Shown: positions 1 to 6,679 of the stretch, in pieces
How the letters are laid out: every line of letters starts with the position of its first letter
Position numbering within the stretch: position 1 is the stretch's first letter
Assembly: GCA_028702045.1 (NCBI GenBank)
Contig: JAQVPP010000011.1
Location: 1 to 16,436 of the forward strand
Origin: Minisyncoccota bacterium
GTDB lineage: Bacteria; Patescibacteriota; Minisyncoccia; UBA6257; JAKLIH01
Reading direction: 5' to 3'
DNA length: 16,436 bases
Notes under the pieces: model-generated
Seen by the model: only the letters and a program-made list of their open reading frames with translations
What the model was told of the DNA's origin: nothing
The model's database searches: none
Translations under genes and position numbers: made by a program

Positions 1-689
1 AATAAAAATAAAGCTGATAAAAACAATATTGTAGAAAAAGTTTTTAAGTTTAATGTATTTTCTTTTATATCAATTAAAATGTTAAATAAGTAAATAAATC
101 ATATAGTGTTTAGTATTGGGAAAATAACTAAATTTGATGTGGAAAAGAATAACAAAAAAGAAATTTGAAATAGACAAAAAATAAATAAAAATTTTTCTGA
201 TTTTTTTAAAAAAGTTTTATCAATTAATTCTTTATAATAAAGTAAGGGTATATATGAAATAATTAAAAGAGTAAAAACAATAAGGATGTTTGTGTTATAT
301 ATATAGTATAAAGAATAGAGGCTAAGAGATGTTATAAAAATAATAAAAGCTAAAAACATATTTCTAATTAAAATATATAATGAAACATCTTTTTCTCTTA
401 AAAATAATACTTTTAAAATAAATAATATATTAAAAATTAAAATTAAGAAAACATATATAAAAGGAGTAAGGGCAAAGATAAAGAAAAATAAAAATATTAA
501 AAAACTAAAACTTAATAAAATAAAGAAATTATGTCAGGCAAGTCCAAAAAGTAGTTTTCAAATAAATATGTATATTAAAATGATTGGTAAAAAAACAAAA
601 AAAGAAATACTGTTGAGTAATAAAATATATATCAATGAAAAAAGAATTGATAAATTTATAATATGTGTAAGTATTTTTTTATTTGTCAT
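1..689 (-). CDS. Polytopic membrane protein of unknown function, 3' end off the window
   Basis: 229 codons are visible and the gene continues past the left edge. The protein is almost entirely hydrophobic, rich in Ile, Leu and Phe, with about six or more probable membrane segments separated by short Lys-rich turns. No catalytic motif is visible. Its ATG shares one base with the clpB stop (TAATG at 687-691), so it is the next gene of the clpB transcript and probably translationally coupled to it. Three in-frame TGA codons (534-536, 558-560, 96-98) read as Trp within hydrophobic stretches. There is no Shine-Dalgarno. I do not recognise the family. The coupling to clpB places it in the same transcript but says nothing firm about its function. 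Confidence 0.75.
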
Positions 690-3283
690 TATTTAACTTT
701 AAAGATTAATTTATTGTTTTCTTCATCAATATGTACAGTTGCTTTATTAGAAATTTCTTCTTTAATTATCATATCTGCTAAAGGATCGAGAATATGTTTT
801 TGAATTATTCTAACAAGAGGTCTTGCTCCATATTCTGGATTAAATCCTGTTTTAACTAATCATTTTTTAGCTTTGGTTGTTGTATTTAACTTAATGTTTT
901 GTTTTTTGAGTCTTTCTTGGACTTTTTCAAGCTGTATAGAGACAATTTGAAGAAGCTCTTTTTCTTTTAATTGGTGGAAAATTATAATTTCATCAAGTCT
1001 ATTTAAAAATTCAGGTTTAAAATAATTTTTAAGAGAATCTCTTATTTTATCTTCTATTTTTTCCATCTTATCTTTATCTGATCCATTAAAACCTATAGAG
1101 CTTTTAATTAATTCTTCTGATCCAATATTAGAAGTTAAGATAATAATTGTGTTCTTGAAATTAACAGTTCTCCCCTTACTATCTGTTAGTCTCCCATTAT
1201 CTAAAATTTGTAATAGAATATTGAACACTTCTGGATGTGCTTTTTCTATTTCATCAAATAAAATTAATGAATAAGGTTTGTGTCTGATTATTTCAGTAAG
1301 TTGTCCTCCTTCTTCATATCCTACATATCCAGGAGGAGATCCTATTAATTTAGAAACTGTGTGACGCTCCATATATTCAGACATATCTAGTCTGATTAGT
1401 GATTTCTCGTCATTGAACATATATTGAGCTAAAGTTTTAGCAAGTTCTGTCTTGCCTACTCCAGTTGGTCCTAAGAAAATAAATGATCCAATTGGCTTAT
1501 CTTCACTAGATATACCTGCTCTTGATCTGCGTATAGCTCTGGAGACTGAAGAGATGGCTTCCTTTTGACCAACAACTCTTTTTGATAAAATATCCTCTAG
1601 TTTCATTAATTTGGTTTTTTCATCTTGTAACATTTTGTCTACTGGGATGTTAGTTCATTTGGAAACTATTTTGGCTATGTCTTGAGAGGTGACAAGTTCC
1701 TTGATGAATTCATTAGTGGTTCTTTGTTTTTGTTCTTTTTCAAGCTTTTTAATTTCTTTTTCAAGTTGTGGTATTTTTCCATAGGTTAACTCAGCAACTT
1801 TCTCAAGCTCTGTTTGTCTCTCGTAGTTAGATAGGTCTAATTGAGCTTTTTCTAAATCTTGCTTTAGTTCGTGAATCTTATCTACTGCTTGTTTTTCTTT
1901 TTGTCATACTGAAGAAAGATTTTTTTCTTGTTTTTTATATTCTTGGAGATCTTTGTCTATTTCAACTAGTCTTTGTTTTGATTTTTTATTCTCTTCTTTT
2001 TTTAAAGCTTCTCTTTCTATTTCTAGGGTTTTGATTTGTTTTTGGATTTCGGCTATTTCTGAAGGAGTAGAGTTAATTTGAAGCTTTAAGTGAGAAGCAG
2101 CTTCATCAATTAAGTCAATTGCTTTGTCTGGCAAGAACCTATCAGAAATGTATCTGGTAGATAAGAAAATGGCCTCTTTTAGTGCTTCATCTGTGATTTT
2201 AACCCCGTGGAAAGCCTCATATTTAGGTTTTAAGCCCCTTAATATAGTAAGTGCGTCTTCTTGTGTAGGTTCTTCTATATATACTGGCTGGAAGCGTCTT
2301 TCTAGAGCAGGGTCCTTTTCGATAGAGTGCTTGTAATCCTTGTATGTGGTTGCACCTAAAACCTTGATATCACCTCTGGCTAGGGCTGGCTTAAGTATAT
2401 TAGAAGCATCTACAGATCCTTCTGTAGCACCTGCTCCTACTATAGTATGAAGCTCATCAATGAATACAATATACTTATCTGTTTGGGTTATTTCTTTAAT
2501 TAAGTTTTTTAGTCTTTCCTCAAATTCTCCTCTGAACTTTGTTCCTGCTATCATAGATCCTATATCAAGAGAAACTATTTCTTTGTTCTTTAGATTGTTG
2601 GGCACATTGTTTGAGACTATTTGTTGGGCTAATCCTTCGGCAAGAGCAGTCTTACCTACTCCTGGTTCACCTAAAAGAACTGGATTATTTTTGGTCCTTC
2701 TAGATAAGATTTGCATAATATGATTAAGCTCATCTTGCCTACCAATTAATGGATCAAGTTTATTTTTCCTAGCTTGGTCAGTAATATTGATGCAATATTT
2801 TTCTATTATTTTGTATGACACGTTACCTGTTTTATTATCAATTGATTCTTTAAAATCATTGAGTACTTTTTCTATTTCTTTGGTTGTGATTTTGTGTGAG
2901 TTTAAAATTTCTTTAGCTAAACAGTTGGTGGAAAGGATAGCTAGTATCATATGTTCTATAGACATCATTTCCTCATTACTGTTGTTACATATTTTTTCAG
3001 TTTTTTCTAAAATATTTAACATTTCTTGAGAAAGAAGAATGCCATGTTTGCTAATTGTAGTAGAGGTTGGATATGTAACTAATTTATATTTTACATTTAA
3101 TATAACAGTCTCAAGATCTATTTCTTGTTCATCTAGGGCAATATGTAACACAGTATCAGATTCTTCTAGAATAGCTAAAAGTAAATGAAGAGATCGTAGT
3201 TCTTTGTGCTTGTATTGGATTAATATTTTTTGGGCTTTTTCTAAAGTTTCTTGAGCTTTAAAATTAAATTGTTTTGGTTCCAT
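689..3283 (-). CDS. clpB: ATP-dependent protein disaggregase ClpB
   Basis: 864 aa, the usual length of this Hsp100 family. ClpB threads aggregated proteins through a hexameric cytosolic ring, normally with DnaK. Domains in order: Clp N domain (about 1-145); first AAA+ module with Walker A GEPGVGKT at 205-212; a Lys/Glu-rich coiled coil (about 415-530), the insertion that separates ClpB from ClpA/ClpC; second AAA+ module with Walker A GPTGVGKT at 605-612; and the C-terminal domain with NPEYGARPL. The ATG at 3283 is preferred because the product then begins like other ClpB proteins; the ATG at 3346 adds 21 unrelated residues and lies upstream of the predicted start of transcription. TGA-Trp codons at 1904-1906, 1655-1657 and 860-862 sit at conserved Trp positions (for example SKWTNIPV). 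The stop is TAA at 689-691. No frameshift is needed. Confidence 0.97.
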
Positions 3284-3317
3284 ATTTTTTAATTTTATTT
3301 TTGTTATATATACATAT

Positions 3318-3346
3318 ATTTTATCAAAATAAAGAAAAAAGTTCAA
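3318..3346 (-). promoter_or_regulatory. Predicted clpB promoter
   Basis: On the minus strand, TTGAAC (3346-3341), a 17-nt spacer and TAAAAT (3323-3318) give a good sigma-70-type match about 35 nt before the clpB ATG. The -35 overlaps the left arm of the inverted repeat at 3342-3362. No CIRCE element is present. Confidence 0.6.
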
Positions 3347-3362
3347 TTAGGATAAAATTGAA
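3342..3362. promoter_or_regulatory. Inverted repeat between the divergent clpB and trpS promoters, possible operator
   Basis: TTCAATT (3342-3348) and AATTGAA (3356-3362) form a perfect 7-bp inverted repeat around a 7-nt spacer. The left arm covers the clpB -35 and the right arm ends one base before the trpS -35. This is where a repressor could control one or both promoters. AT-rich sequence makes short palindromes common, so the assignment is tentative. Confidence 0.35.
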
Positions 3363-3391
3363 TTGAGATTTTAAAAAAGGTTTGATATAAT
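3363..3391 (+). promoter_or_regulatory. Predicted trpS promoter
   Basis: TTGAGA (3363-3368), a 17-nt spacer and a perfect TATAAT (3386-3391) stand 23 nt before the trpS ATG. This predicts a leader of about 17 nt with no Shine-Dalgarno. Confidence 0.7.
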
Positions 3392-3414
3392 TAAAATAAT
3401 AATAAAATAAAAAT

Positions 3415-4416
3415 ATGGAAAGCAAAGGAAGAATATTTTCAGGAGTAAAGCCAACTGGCAAATTACACTTAGGTCATTATATAGGTATTTTGCTAAATTG
3501 AGAAAAATTACAATATGAATATGATTGTATTTTTTCAGTTGTAGACTTACACGCACTAACAGATCCAGTAAAAGTAAAAGATAATTTACAAGAAAATATA
3601 TATCATGTATTGGCTATGTTTATTGCATGTGGCATTGATCCACTTAAGGCCCATATAATGTTGCAGTCAGAAAATTCTGATCATGCATTTTTATCTTGAA
3701 TATTGCAAAACTATATTGGTTATGGACAAGTCAAAAGGATGACACAGTTCAAAGATCAGTACCAAAAACATAATGTGACTAATGGTTTATTTAACTACCC
3801 TATTTTAATGGCAGCAGATATATTACTTTATGATTGTGCCTATGTGCCTGTTGGGATTGACCAAAAACAACATCTAGAATTAGCTAGAGATATGGTGGAT
3901 AGATTTAATTCTATATATGGACAACAAGGGTTTAAATCACCTAGTCCGTTAATTAATAAAGTAGGATCTAAGGTAAAGTTACTTAGTGATCCTAGTAAGA
4001 AAATGAGTAAATCAGATAATAATGAGAAAGGAATTATTTTCTTGCTAGATAAAAAAGAAGATGTAATTAGTAAGATATCAAGAGCAGTAACTGATGGTGA
4101 GAACAAGATAAAGTATGATGAAGCAAATAAACCAGGAGTATCTAACTTAATGCAAATATATTCTAGTATTGGAGAAATAGAAATTTCTGAGATTGAGAAA
4201 AAGTATGAAAACTTAAGTTATCAAGATTTTAAAAAAGATTTAATTGATATTGTATGAAATAGATTGGACAAAATACAAAATAAGTATTATAGTATTATTG
4301 ATGATAAAGAATATCTAAATTCAGTATTGGATAGCGGTCTTGAATATTCCCTATTTCTTTCAAATAAAAAGGTTGAGGAAATAAAAAAAATAATAGGTTT
4401 AAAAAGATTAAATTAA
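3415..4416 (+). CDS. trpS: Tryptophanyl-tRNA synthetase
   Basis: 333 aa, the normal length for bacterial TrpRS, a class I synthetase that charges tRNA-Trp. Visible landmarks: SGVKPTGKLHLGHY near the N-terminus, containing the HIGH-type motif (HLGH, 18-21); the conserved RMTQFKDQ; and KMSKS at 196-200. TGA codons at 3499-3501, 3697-3699 and 4255-4257 occupy Trp positions, for example the NW before KLQ that follows the HIGH motif. No TGG is used, so the enzyme that charges Trp tRNA depends on UGA decoding for its own synthesis. A tRNA-Trp with a UCA anticodon is expected elsewhere in the genome. The stop is TAA. The DUF192 gene follows after 4 nt, so the two are cotranscribed. Confidence 0.97.
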
Positions 4417-4420
4417 AAAA

Positions 4421-4849
4421 ATGTCCAGATCAACATTTATAACAACATTATTAATATTTTGTTTTTCGGTGGTTGTTTTGCTCGGATATATTTCTTTTGG
4501 GATATATAAGATAGAGTCAAAGATGCATGACAATCAATGATTTGTATATGAGAATCAAGGTATTAAATATAATCTAAAAGTAGCTAATAGTCCTGATCAA
4601 CATCGCAAAGGATTATCTGAAATAAAAGATGTACCTGATGATTATGATGGAATGCTATTTGTCTTTGAGGAAAAAGAAGTTAAAACCTTTTGAAATTATC
4701 AGACACACTTTCCTTTAACTGTATTGTGGATGGAAGACTTTAATATAGTTGGGCAATCATTTTTACCAGCATATGATGAAAGTGTGGGAGCAAAAACAGT
4801 GACTTCTCCACAAAGAGTTAATTATGTAATTGAGTTAATTGAAAAATAG
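4421..4849 (+). CDS. DUF192 family protein with N-terminal membrane anchor
   Basis: 142 aa. Residues about 5-28 form one hydrophobic segment (membrane anchor or uncleaved signal), which places the rest outside the membrane. The remainder matches DUF192 (COG1430): a KGLSE box, then DGMLFVFEEKEVKTFW and a PLTVLWM strand, matching the family pattern GMLFVF...FWM..T..PLD. TGA at 4538-4540 and 4691-4693 reads as Trp, the second being the conserved FW of the family; one TGG is also used. DUF192 proteins are small beta-rich domains of unclear biochemical role, often exported. It follows trpS by 4 nt and ends in TAG just before a terminator. Confidence 0.88.
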
Positions 4850-4856
4850 ATAAAAT

Positions 4857-4886
4857 AAAAACAGACCACAAGGGTCTGTTTTTTTT
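4857..4886 (+). terminator. Intrinsic terminator of trpS-DUF192
   Basis: ACAGACC (4861-4867) and GGTCTGT (4873-4879) form a 7-bp stem around ACAAG, followed by T4879-4886. Flanking A4857-4860 pairs with the first T residues and gives T's on the other strand, so the element is probably bidirectional and could back up the terminator of small RNA A. Confidence 0.9.
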
Positions 4887-4889
4887 GGT

Positions 4890-4965
4890 AAAAAGAAAAG
4901 TCGCAAAAAATGCGACTTCTCAAAGTGAAAGTAAGATAAAAGATAAATCTTATATCTTAACTTTC
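4890..4965 (-). ncRNA. Predicted small RNA A (leftmost of three tandem sRNA genes)
   Basis: A complete minus-strand transcription unit: promoter at 5000-4972, predicted start near 4965, a long 5' hairpin, a short linker, and a terminator hairpin with arms at 4911-4918 and 4898-4905 (AAGTCGCA/TGCGACTT) followed by TTTTCTTTTT. The RNA is about 76 nt. The 5' hairpin can form three helices of 8, 6 and 5 bp (GUGAAAGU/ACUUUCAC, AAGAUA/UAUCUU, AAGAU/AUCUU) separated by a bulged U and a U-U mismatch. No open reading frame of useful size lies inside it. It is 99% identical to small RNA B. I do not recognise an RNA family. Targets are unknown. Confidence 0.75.
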
Positions 4966-4971
4966 ACTACT

Positions 4972-5000
4972 ATACTATCATATAAAGATATGTATGTCAA
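4972..5000 (-). promoter_or_regulatory. Promoter of small RNA A
   Basis: On the minus strand: perfect TTGACA (5000-4995), a 17-nt spacer, TAGTAT (4977-4972). It is among the best sigma-70-type matches in the window. Confidence 0.8.
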
Positions 5001-5012
5001 TAGGTTTTAGTG

Positions 5013-5080
5013 AAAAAAAGGGAAAGCGTGCAAAGCACGCTTTCCCCCAGTGATATTGATAGTACTTACAAAAGTATATC
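5013..5080 (-). ncRNA. Predicted small RNA C (middle, divergent member)
   Basis: Same architecture as A and B but mostly different sequence. Transcription should start near 5080. The 5' part can form small hairpins (UGAUAU with AUAUCA, and ACUU with AAGU). A perfect 12-bp terminator stem follows (arms 5035-5046 and 5020-5031, loop TTT), then seven T's (5019-5013). The RNA is about 68 nt. Around the start site it shares the pattern ATAGTARTGA with A and B, which suggests common ancestry with strong divergence downstream. No peptide frame is evident. Confidence 0.75.
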
Positions 5081-5086
5081 ATTACT

Positions 5087-5115
5087 ATCTTATCACTTTA
5101 TTTTATGGTTGTCAA
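5087..5115 (-). promoter_or_regulatory. Promoter of small RNA C
   Basis: On the minus strand: perfect TTGACA (5115-5110), 17-nt spacer, TAAGAT (5092-5087). The -10 lies inside an inverted repeat AGTGATA/TATCACT that extends into the transcribed region. Confidence 0.75.
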
Positions 5116-5127
5116 TAGTTTTTTTAT

Positions 5128-5204
5128 AAAAAAGAAAAGTCGCAAAAAATGCGACTTCTCAAAGTGAAAGCAAGATAAAAGATAAATCTTATATCTTAAC
5201 TTTC
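5128..5204 (-). ncRNA. Predicted small RNA B (rightmost of the tandem sRNA genes)
   Basis: Near-identical copy of small RNA A with its own promoter (5239-5211), predicted start near 5204, the same long 5' hairpin, and terminator arms at 5150-5157 and 5137-5144 followed by TTTTCTTTTTT. It is about 77 nt. Its only difference from A within the repeat (5171) converts a U-A pair of the 5' stem to U-G, so the fold is kept. Its promoter points away from that of the orphan gene at 5352, so the two transcripts diverge from 5240-5255. Confidence 0.75.
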
Positions 5205-5245
5205 ACTACTATACTATCATATAAAGATATGTATGTCAATAGGTT
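5129..5245. repeat. 117-bp direct repeat, copy 2
   Basis: Second copy of the cassette at 4890-5006 with one substitution. Such near-identity in AT-rich intergenic DNA indicates recent duplication, gene conversion or selection. Confidence 0.95.
5211..5239 (-). promoter_or_regulatory. Promoter of small RNA B
   Basis: On the minus strand: perfect TTGACA (5239-5234), 17-nt spacer, TAGTAT (5216-5211). Confidence 0.8.
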
Positions 5246-5255
5246 ATGCGGTATA

Positions 5256-5285
5256 TTGGCTATTTTTTAAAAAATGTGTTATTAT
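5256..5285 (+). promoter_or_regulatory. Predicted promoter of the orphan gene at 5352
   Basis: TTGGCT (5256-5261), an 18-nt spacer and TATTAT (5280-5285) predict a start near 5292 and a leader of about 60 nt, the longest leader predicted in this window. Confidence 0.5.
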
Positions 5286-5317
5286 GAAGATAGTTAATTG
5301 TATATTTAAAATTAAAA

Positions 5318-5348
5318 AATAAACCTAAGAATAAACCTAAGGAGGTTT
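5318..5348 (+). promoter_or_regulatory. Leader with 12-nt tandem repeat and Shine-Dalgarno hairpin
   Basis: AATAAACCTAAG is repeated exactly in tandem at 5318-5329 and 5330-5341. The second copy runs into a strong Shine-Dalgarno, AAGGAGG (5339-5345), 6 nt before the ATG. AAACCT (5333-5338, or 5321-5326 in the first copy) is complementary to AGGTTT (5343-5348), so the mRNA can fold with half of the Shine-Dalgarno in the stem and half in the loop. Two alternative pairing partners exist for one AGGUUU. This could be a translational switch. The other genes of the window have no comparable ribosome-binding site. Confidence 0.6.
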
Positions 5349-5351
5349 TAG

Positions 5352-5918
5352 ATGGATAGATTATTGAAAAAGATTGTTTTTCTGTATAATGCTAATTTTT
5401 CAGATTATTTCTGGAAAATTAGCAAAGCTTTAGATTTTGTTAAATTAAATGAAATTGCTGATGAAGATAAACATACCTTTGTTGGCATGTTATTAATGCA
5501 GTATGAAAAAGCATTATATAACATGACGCTGTTAAAATCTATGCAATGCATAGATTTTAACAACAAAAAAGGTTTTAATGAAATTATTAAAAAGGTATAT
5601 TCTGGTATGGAAATACCAAAAGACGTAAAAAATATGATTTTTCGTATTAAAAAAGATTTTTTATTTCATATTTTTAAATACGAAAAATTTGGATACATAG
5701 ATCGACTTAACGAAGAATTTATGTTATGTTGGTCTATAAATGAATTTAATGCTTTGTGTGTAGAATATTTTTCACACAAGGCAGATACTATTACAACAAT
5801 TGAAGAGTTTAAATCTCTTCAAAATTGTTGGGAAAATTTTGCCGAAGGAGGACATGGGAGAAATTTATCCCAGGCCTCTATCGTAAAGATCAGAAAAAAA
5901 GTAGAGGGCATGCCATGA
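5352..5918 (+). CDS. Orphan protein of unknown function, probably acquired
   Basis: 188 aa, not recognised. The sequence looks mostly helical and soluble with several aromatic-rich amphipathic segments (for example around DYFWKISKALDF and FNALCVEYFSH) and a basic C-terminus with GGHGRNLSQ. There is no signal peptide, no membrane segment and no clear catalytic motif. I looked for an RX4-6H HEPN motif and did not find one. It stands apart from its neighbours: three Trp codons are all TGG, there is no internal TGA, it has a strong Shine-Dalgarno, and its first stop is TGA (5916-5918) in the loop of a terminator hairpin. If UGA is Trp here, the frame continues for 10 codons to TAA at 5946-5948, beyond the likely transcript end. 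It was probably acquired from a standard-code source, perhaps together with the adjoining sRNA cluster. Confidence 0.8.
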   Translation: MDRLLKKIVFLYNANFSDYFWKISKALDFVKLNEIADEDKHTFVGMLLMQYEKALYNMTLLKSMQCIDFNNKKGFNEIIKKVYSGMEIPKDVKNMIFRIKKDFLFHIFKYEKFGYIDRLNEEFMLCWSINEFNALCVEYFSHKADTITTIEEFKSLQNCWENFAEGGHGRNLSQASIVKIRKKVEGMP

Positions 5919-5932
5919 CATGCCCTCTTTTT
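5903..5932 (+). terminator. Bidirectional terminator between the orphan gene and prmC
   Basis: AGAGGGCATG (5903-5912) and CATGCCCTCT (5919-5928) form a perfect 10-bp stem with loop CCATGA, then T5928-5932, A and more T's. On the minus strand the same stem is followed by AC and seven T's (5897-5891), so it also serves prmC. The TGA of the orphan gene is in the loop. Confidence 0.9.
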
Positions 5933-6665
5933 ATTTTTTAAAAATTAATACATACCTATCTCTGAGATATTGGTCTTTTTTAAAAATATATTTAAAATTT
6001 GATTGATCTAATATATCTTGTATTTTTTCTTTTTGGTTTGGGTGAAATTCTAAAATACATATACCATTATTTTTTAAATGAGAGTTTAGGTTTTTTAGAA
6101 AAATAGAAATAATACCTAATCCATCCTTTCCCTTTCCAAATAAGGCAATGCTTGGTTCATATTGTAGAACAGATTTTTGAATTAGATCTTTTTTAGGTAC
6201 ATATGGAGGATTAGCTAAAATAAGGTTATATTGTTTATTGATTTTTTTAAAAATATTGGACTTAATTATTGTATAGTTATGTATGTTATTAATCATACAA
6301 TTAAGTTTAATTTGTTTTAAAAAAGTATTTTTAATATCTGAAAAAGTAATATTACTGTTTAGTATCTTATTTGCATATATTCCCATACAGCCTGATCCTG
6401 AAAAAATGTCAAGAATCTCTATTTTATTTTTAAAATATTGTTTAAGGAAATTTGTTTCTTTTTCCATATATCATATGGTCTCTACTCTGGGAATGAGGGG
6501 TTTGTATTTTAAATTAATTTTGCAATTTAAAAAATCAGTCTCCCCTATAACATAGTCTAGGGGGATATTTTTTTGAAGTTTTTTAAAATCTTTGATAAAA
6601 TTGTTTAGGTTAATATTAGTCTTGTACTTTTCTTTAATTAACCAATTTAATTCTTTTAAATCCAT
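5931..6665 (-). CDS. prmC: Release factor glutamine methyltransferase PrmC (HemK family)
   Basis: 244 aa. PrmC methylates the Gln of the GGQ motif of peptide release factors, using S-adenosylmethionine. Visible: an N-terminal helical region with DYVIGETDFLN and a PRVET segment (residues about 40-65), the SAM-binding loop DIFSGSGCMGI (86-96), and the diagnostic NPPY at 152-155. The length is slightly below the usual 270-290 aa. TGA at 6471-6473 reads as Trp just after the PRVET segment; TGG is used once near the N-terminus. In a UGA = Trp organism release factor 1 is the expected main substrate. It ends in TAA and shares a terminator with the convergent orphan gene. Confidence 0.9.
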
Positions 6666-6679
6666 AATAAATATTATTT

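Larger units (their letters stand above)
4890..5006. repeat. 117-bp direct repeat, copy 1
   Basis: Identical to 5129-5245 except at 4932 (T here, C at 5171), at an offset of 239 bp. The repeat spans exactly one sRNA unit with its promoter and terminator, so it looks like a duplicated gene cassette and not a transposon end. Confidence 0.95.

Noticed and set aside
3283..3346. A longer ClpB starting at 3346
   Set aside because: The extra 21 residues do not resemble ClpB, and the start would fall in the promoter -35 region.
3371..3556. 61-codon minus-strand frame before clpB
   Set aside because: It lies antisense to the trpS start and promoter, with no supporting features.
4890..5245. A CRISPR array or transposon terminal repeats
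   Set aside because: There are only two 117-bp copies, each a full promoter-RNA-terminator cassette, with no regular spacers, no transposase and no target-site duplication visible.
4890..5245. Plus-strand regulatory hairpins or terminators in the repeat region
   Set aside because: On the plus strand no T-tract follows the hairpins. On the minus strand T-tracts and 17-nt-spaced promoters are all correctly placed, so the units belong to the minus strand.
5352..5918. HEPN ribonuclease or ToxN-type toxin identity for the orphan protein
   Set aside because: No RX4-6H motif is present (the nearest Arg and His are eight residues apart), and the sequence does not resemble ToxN as I remember it.
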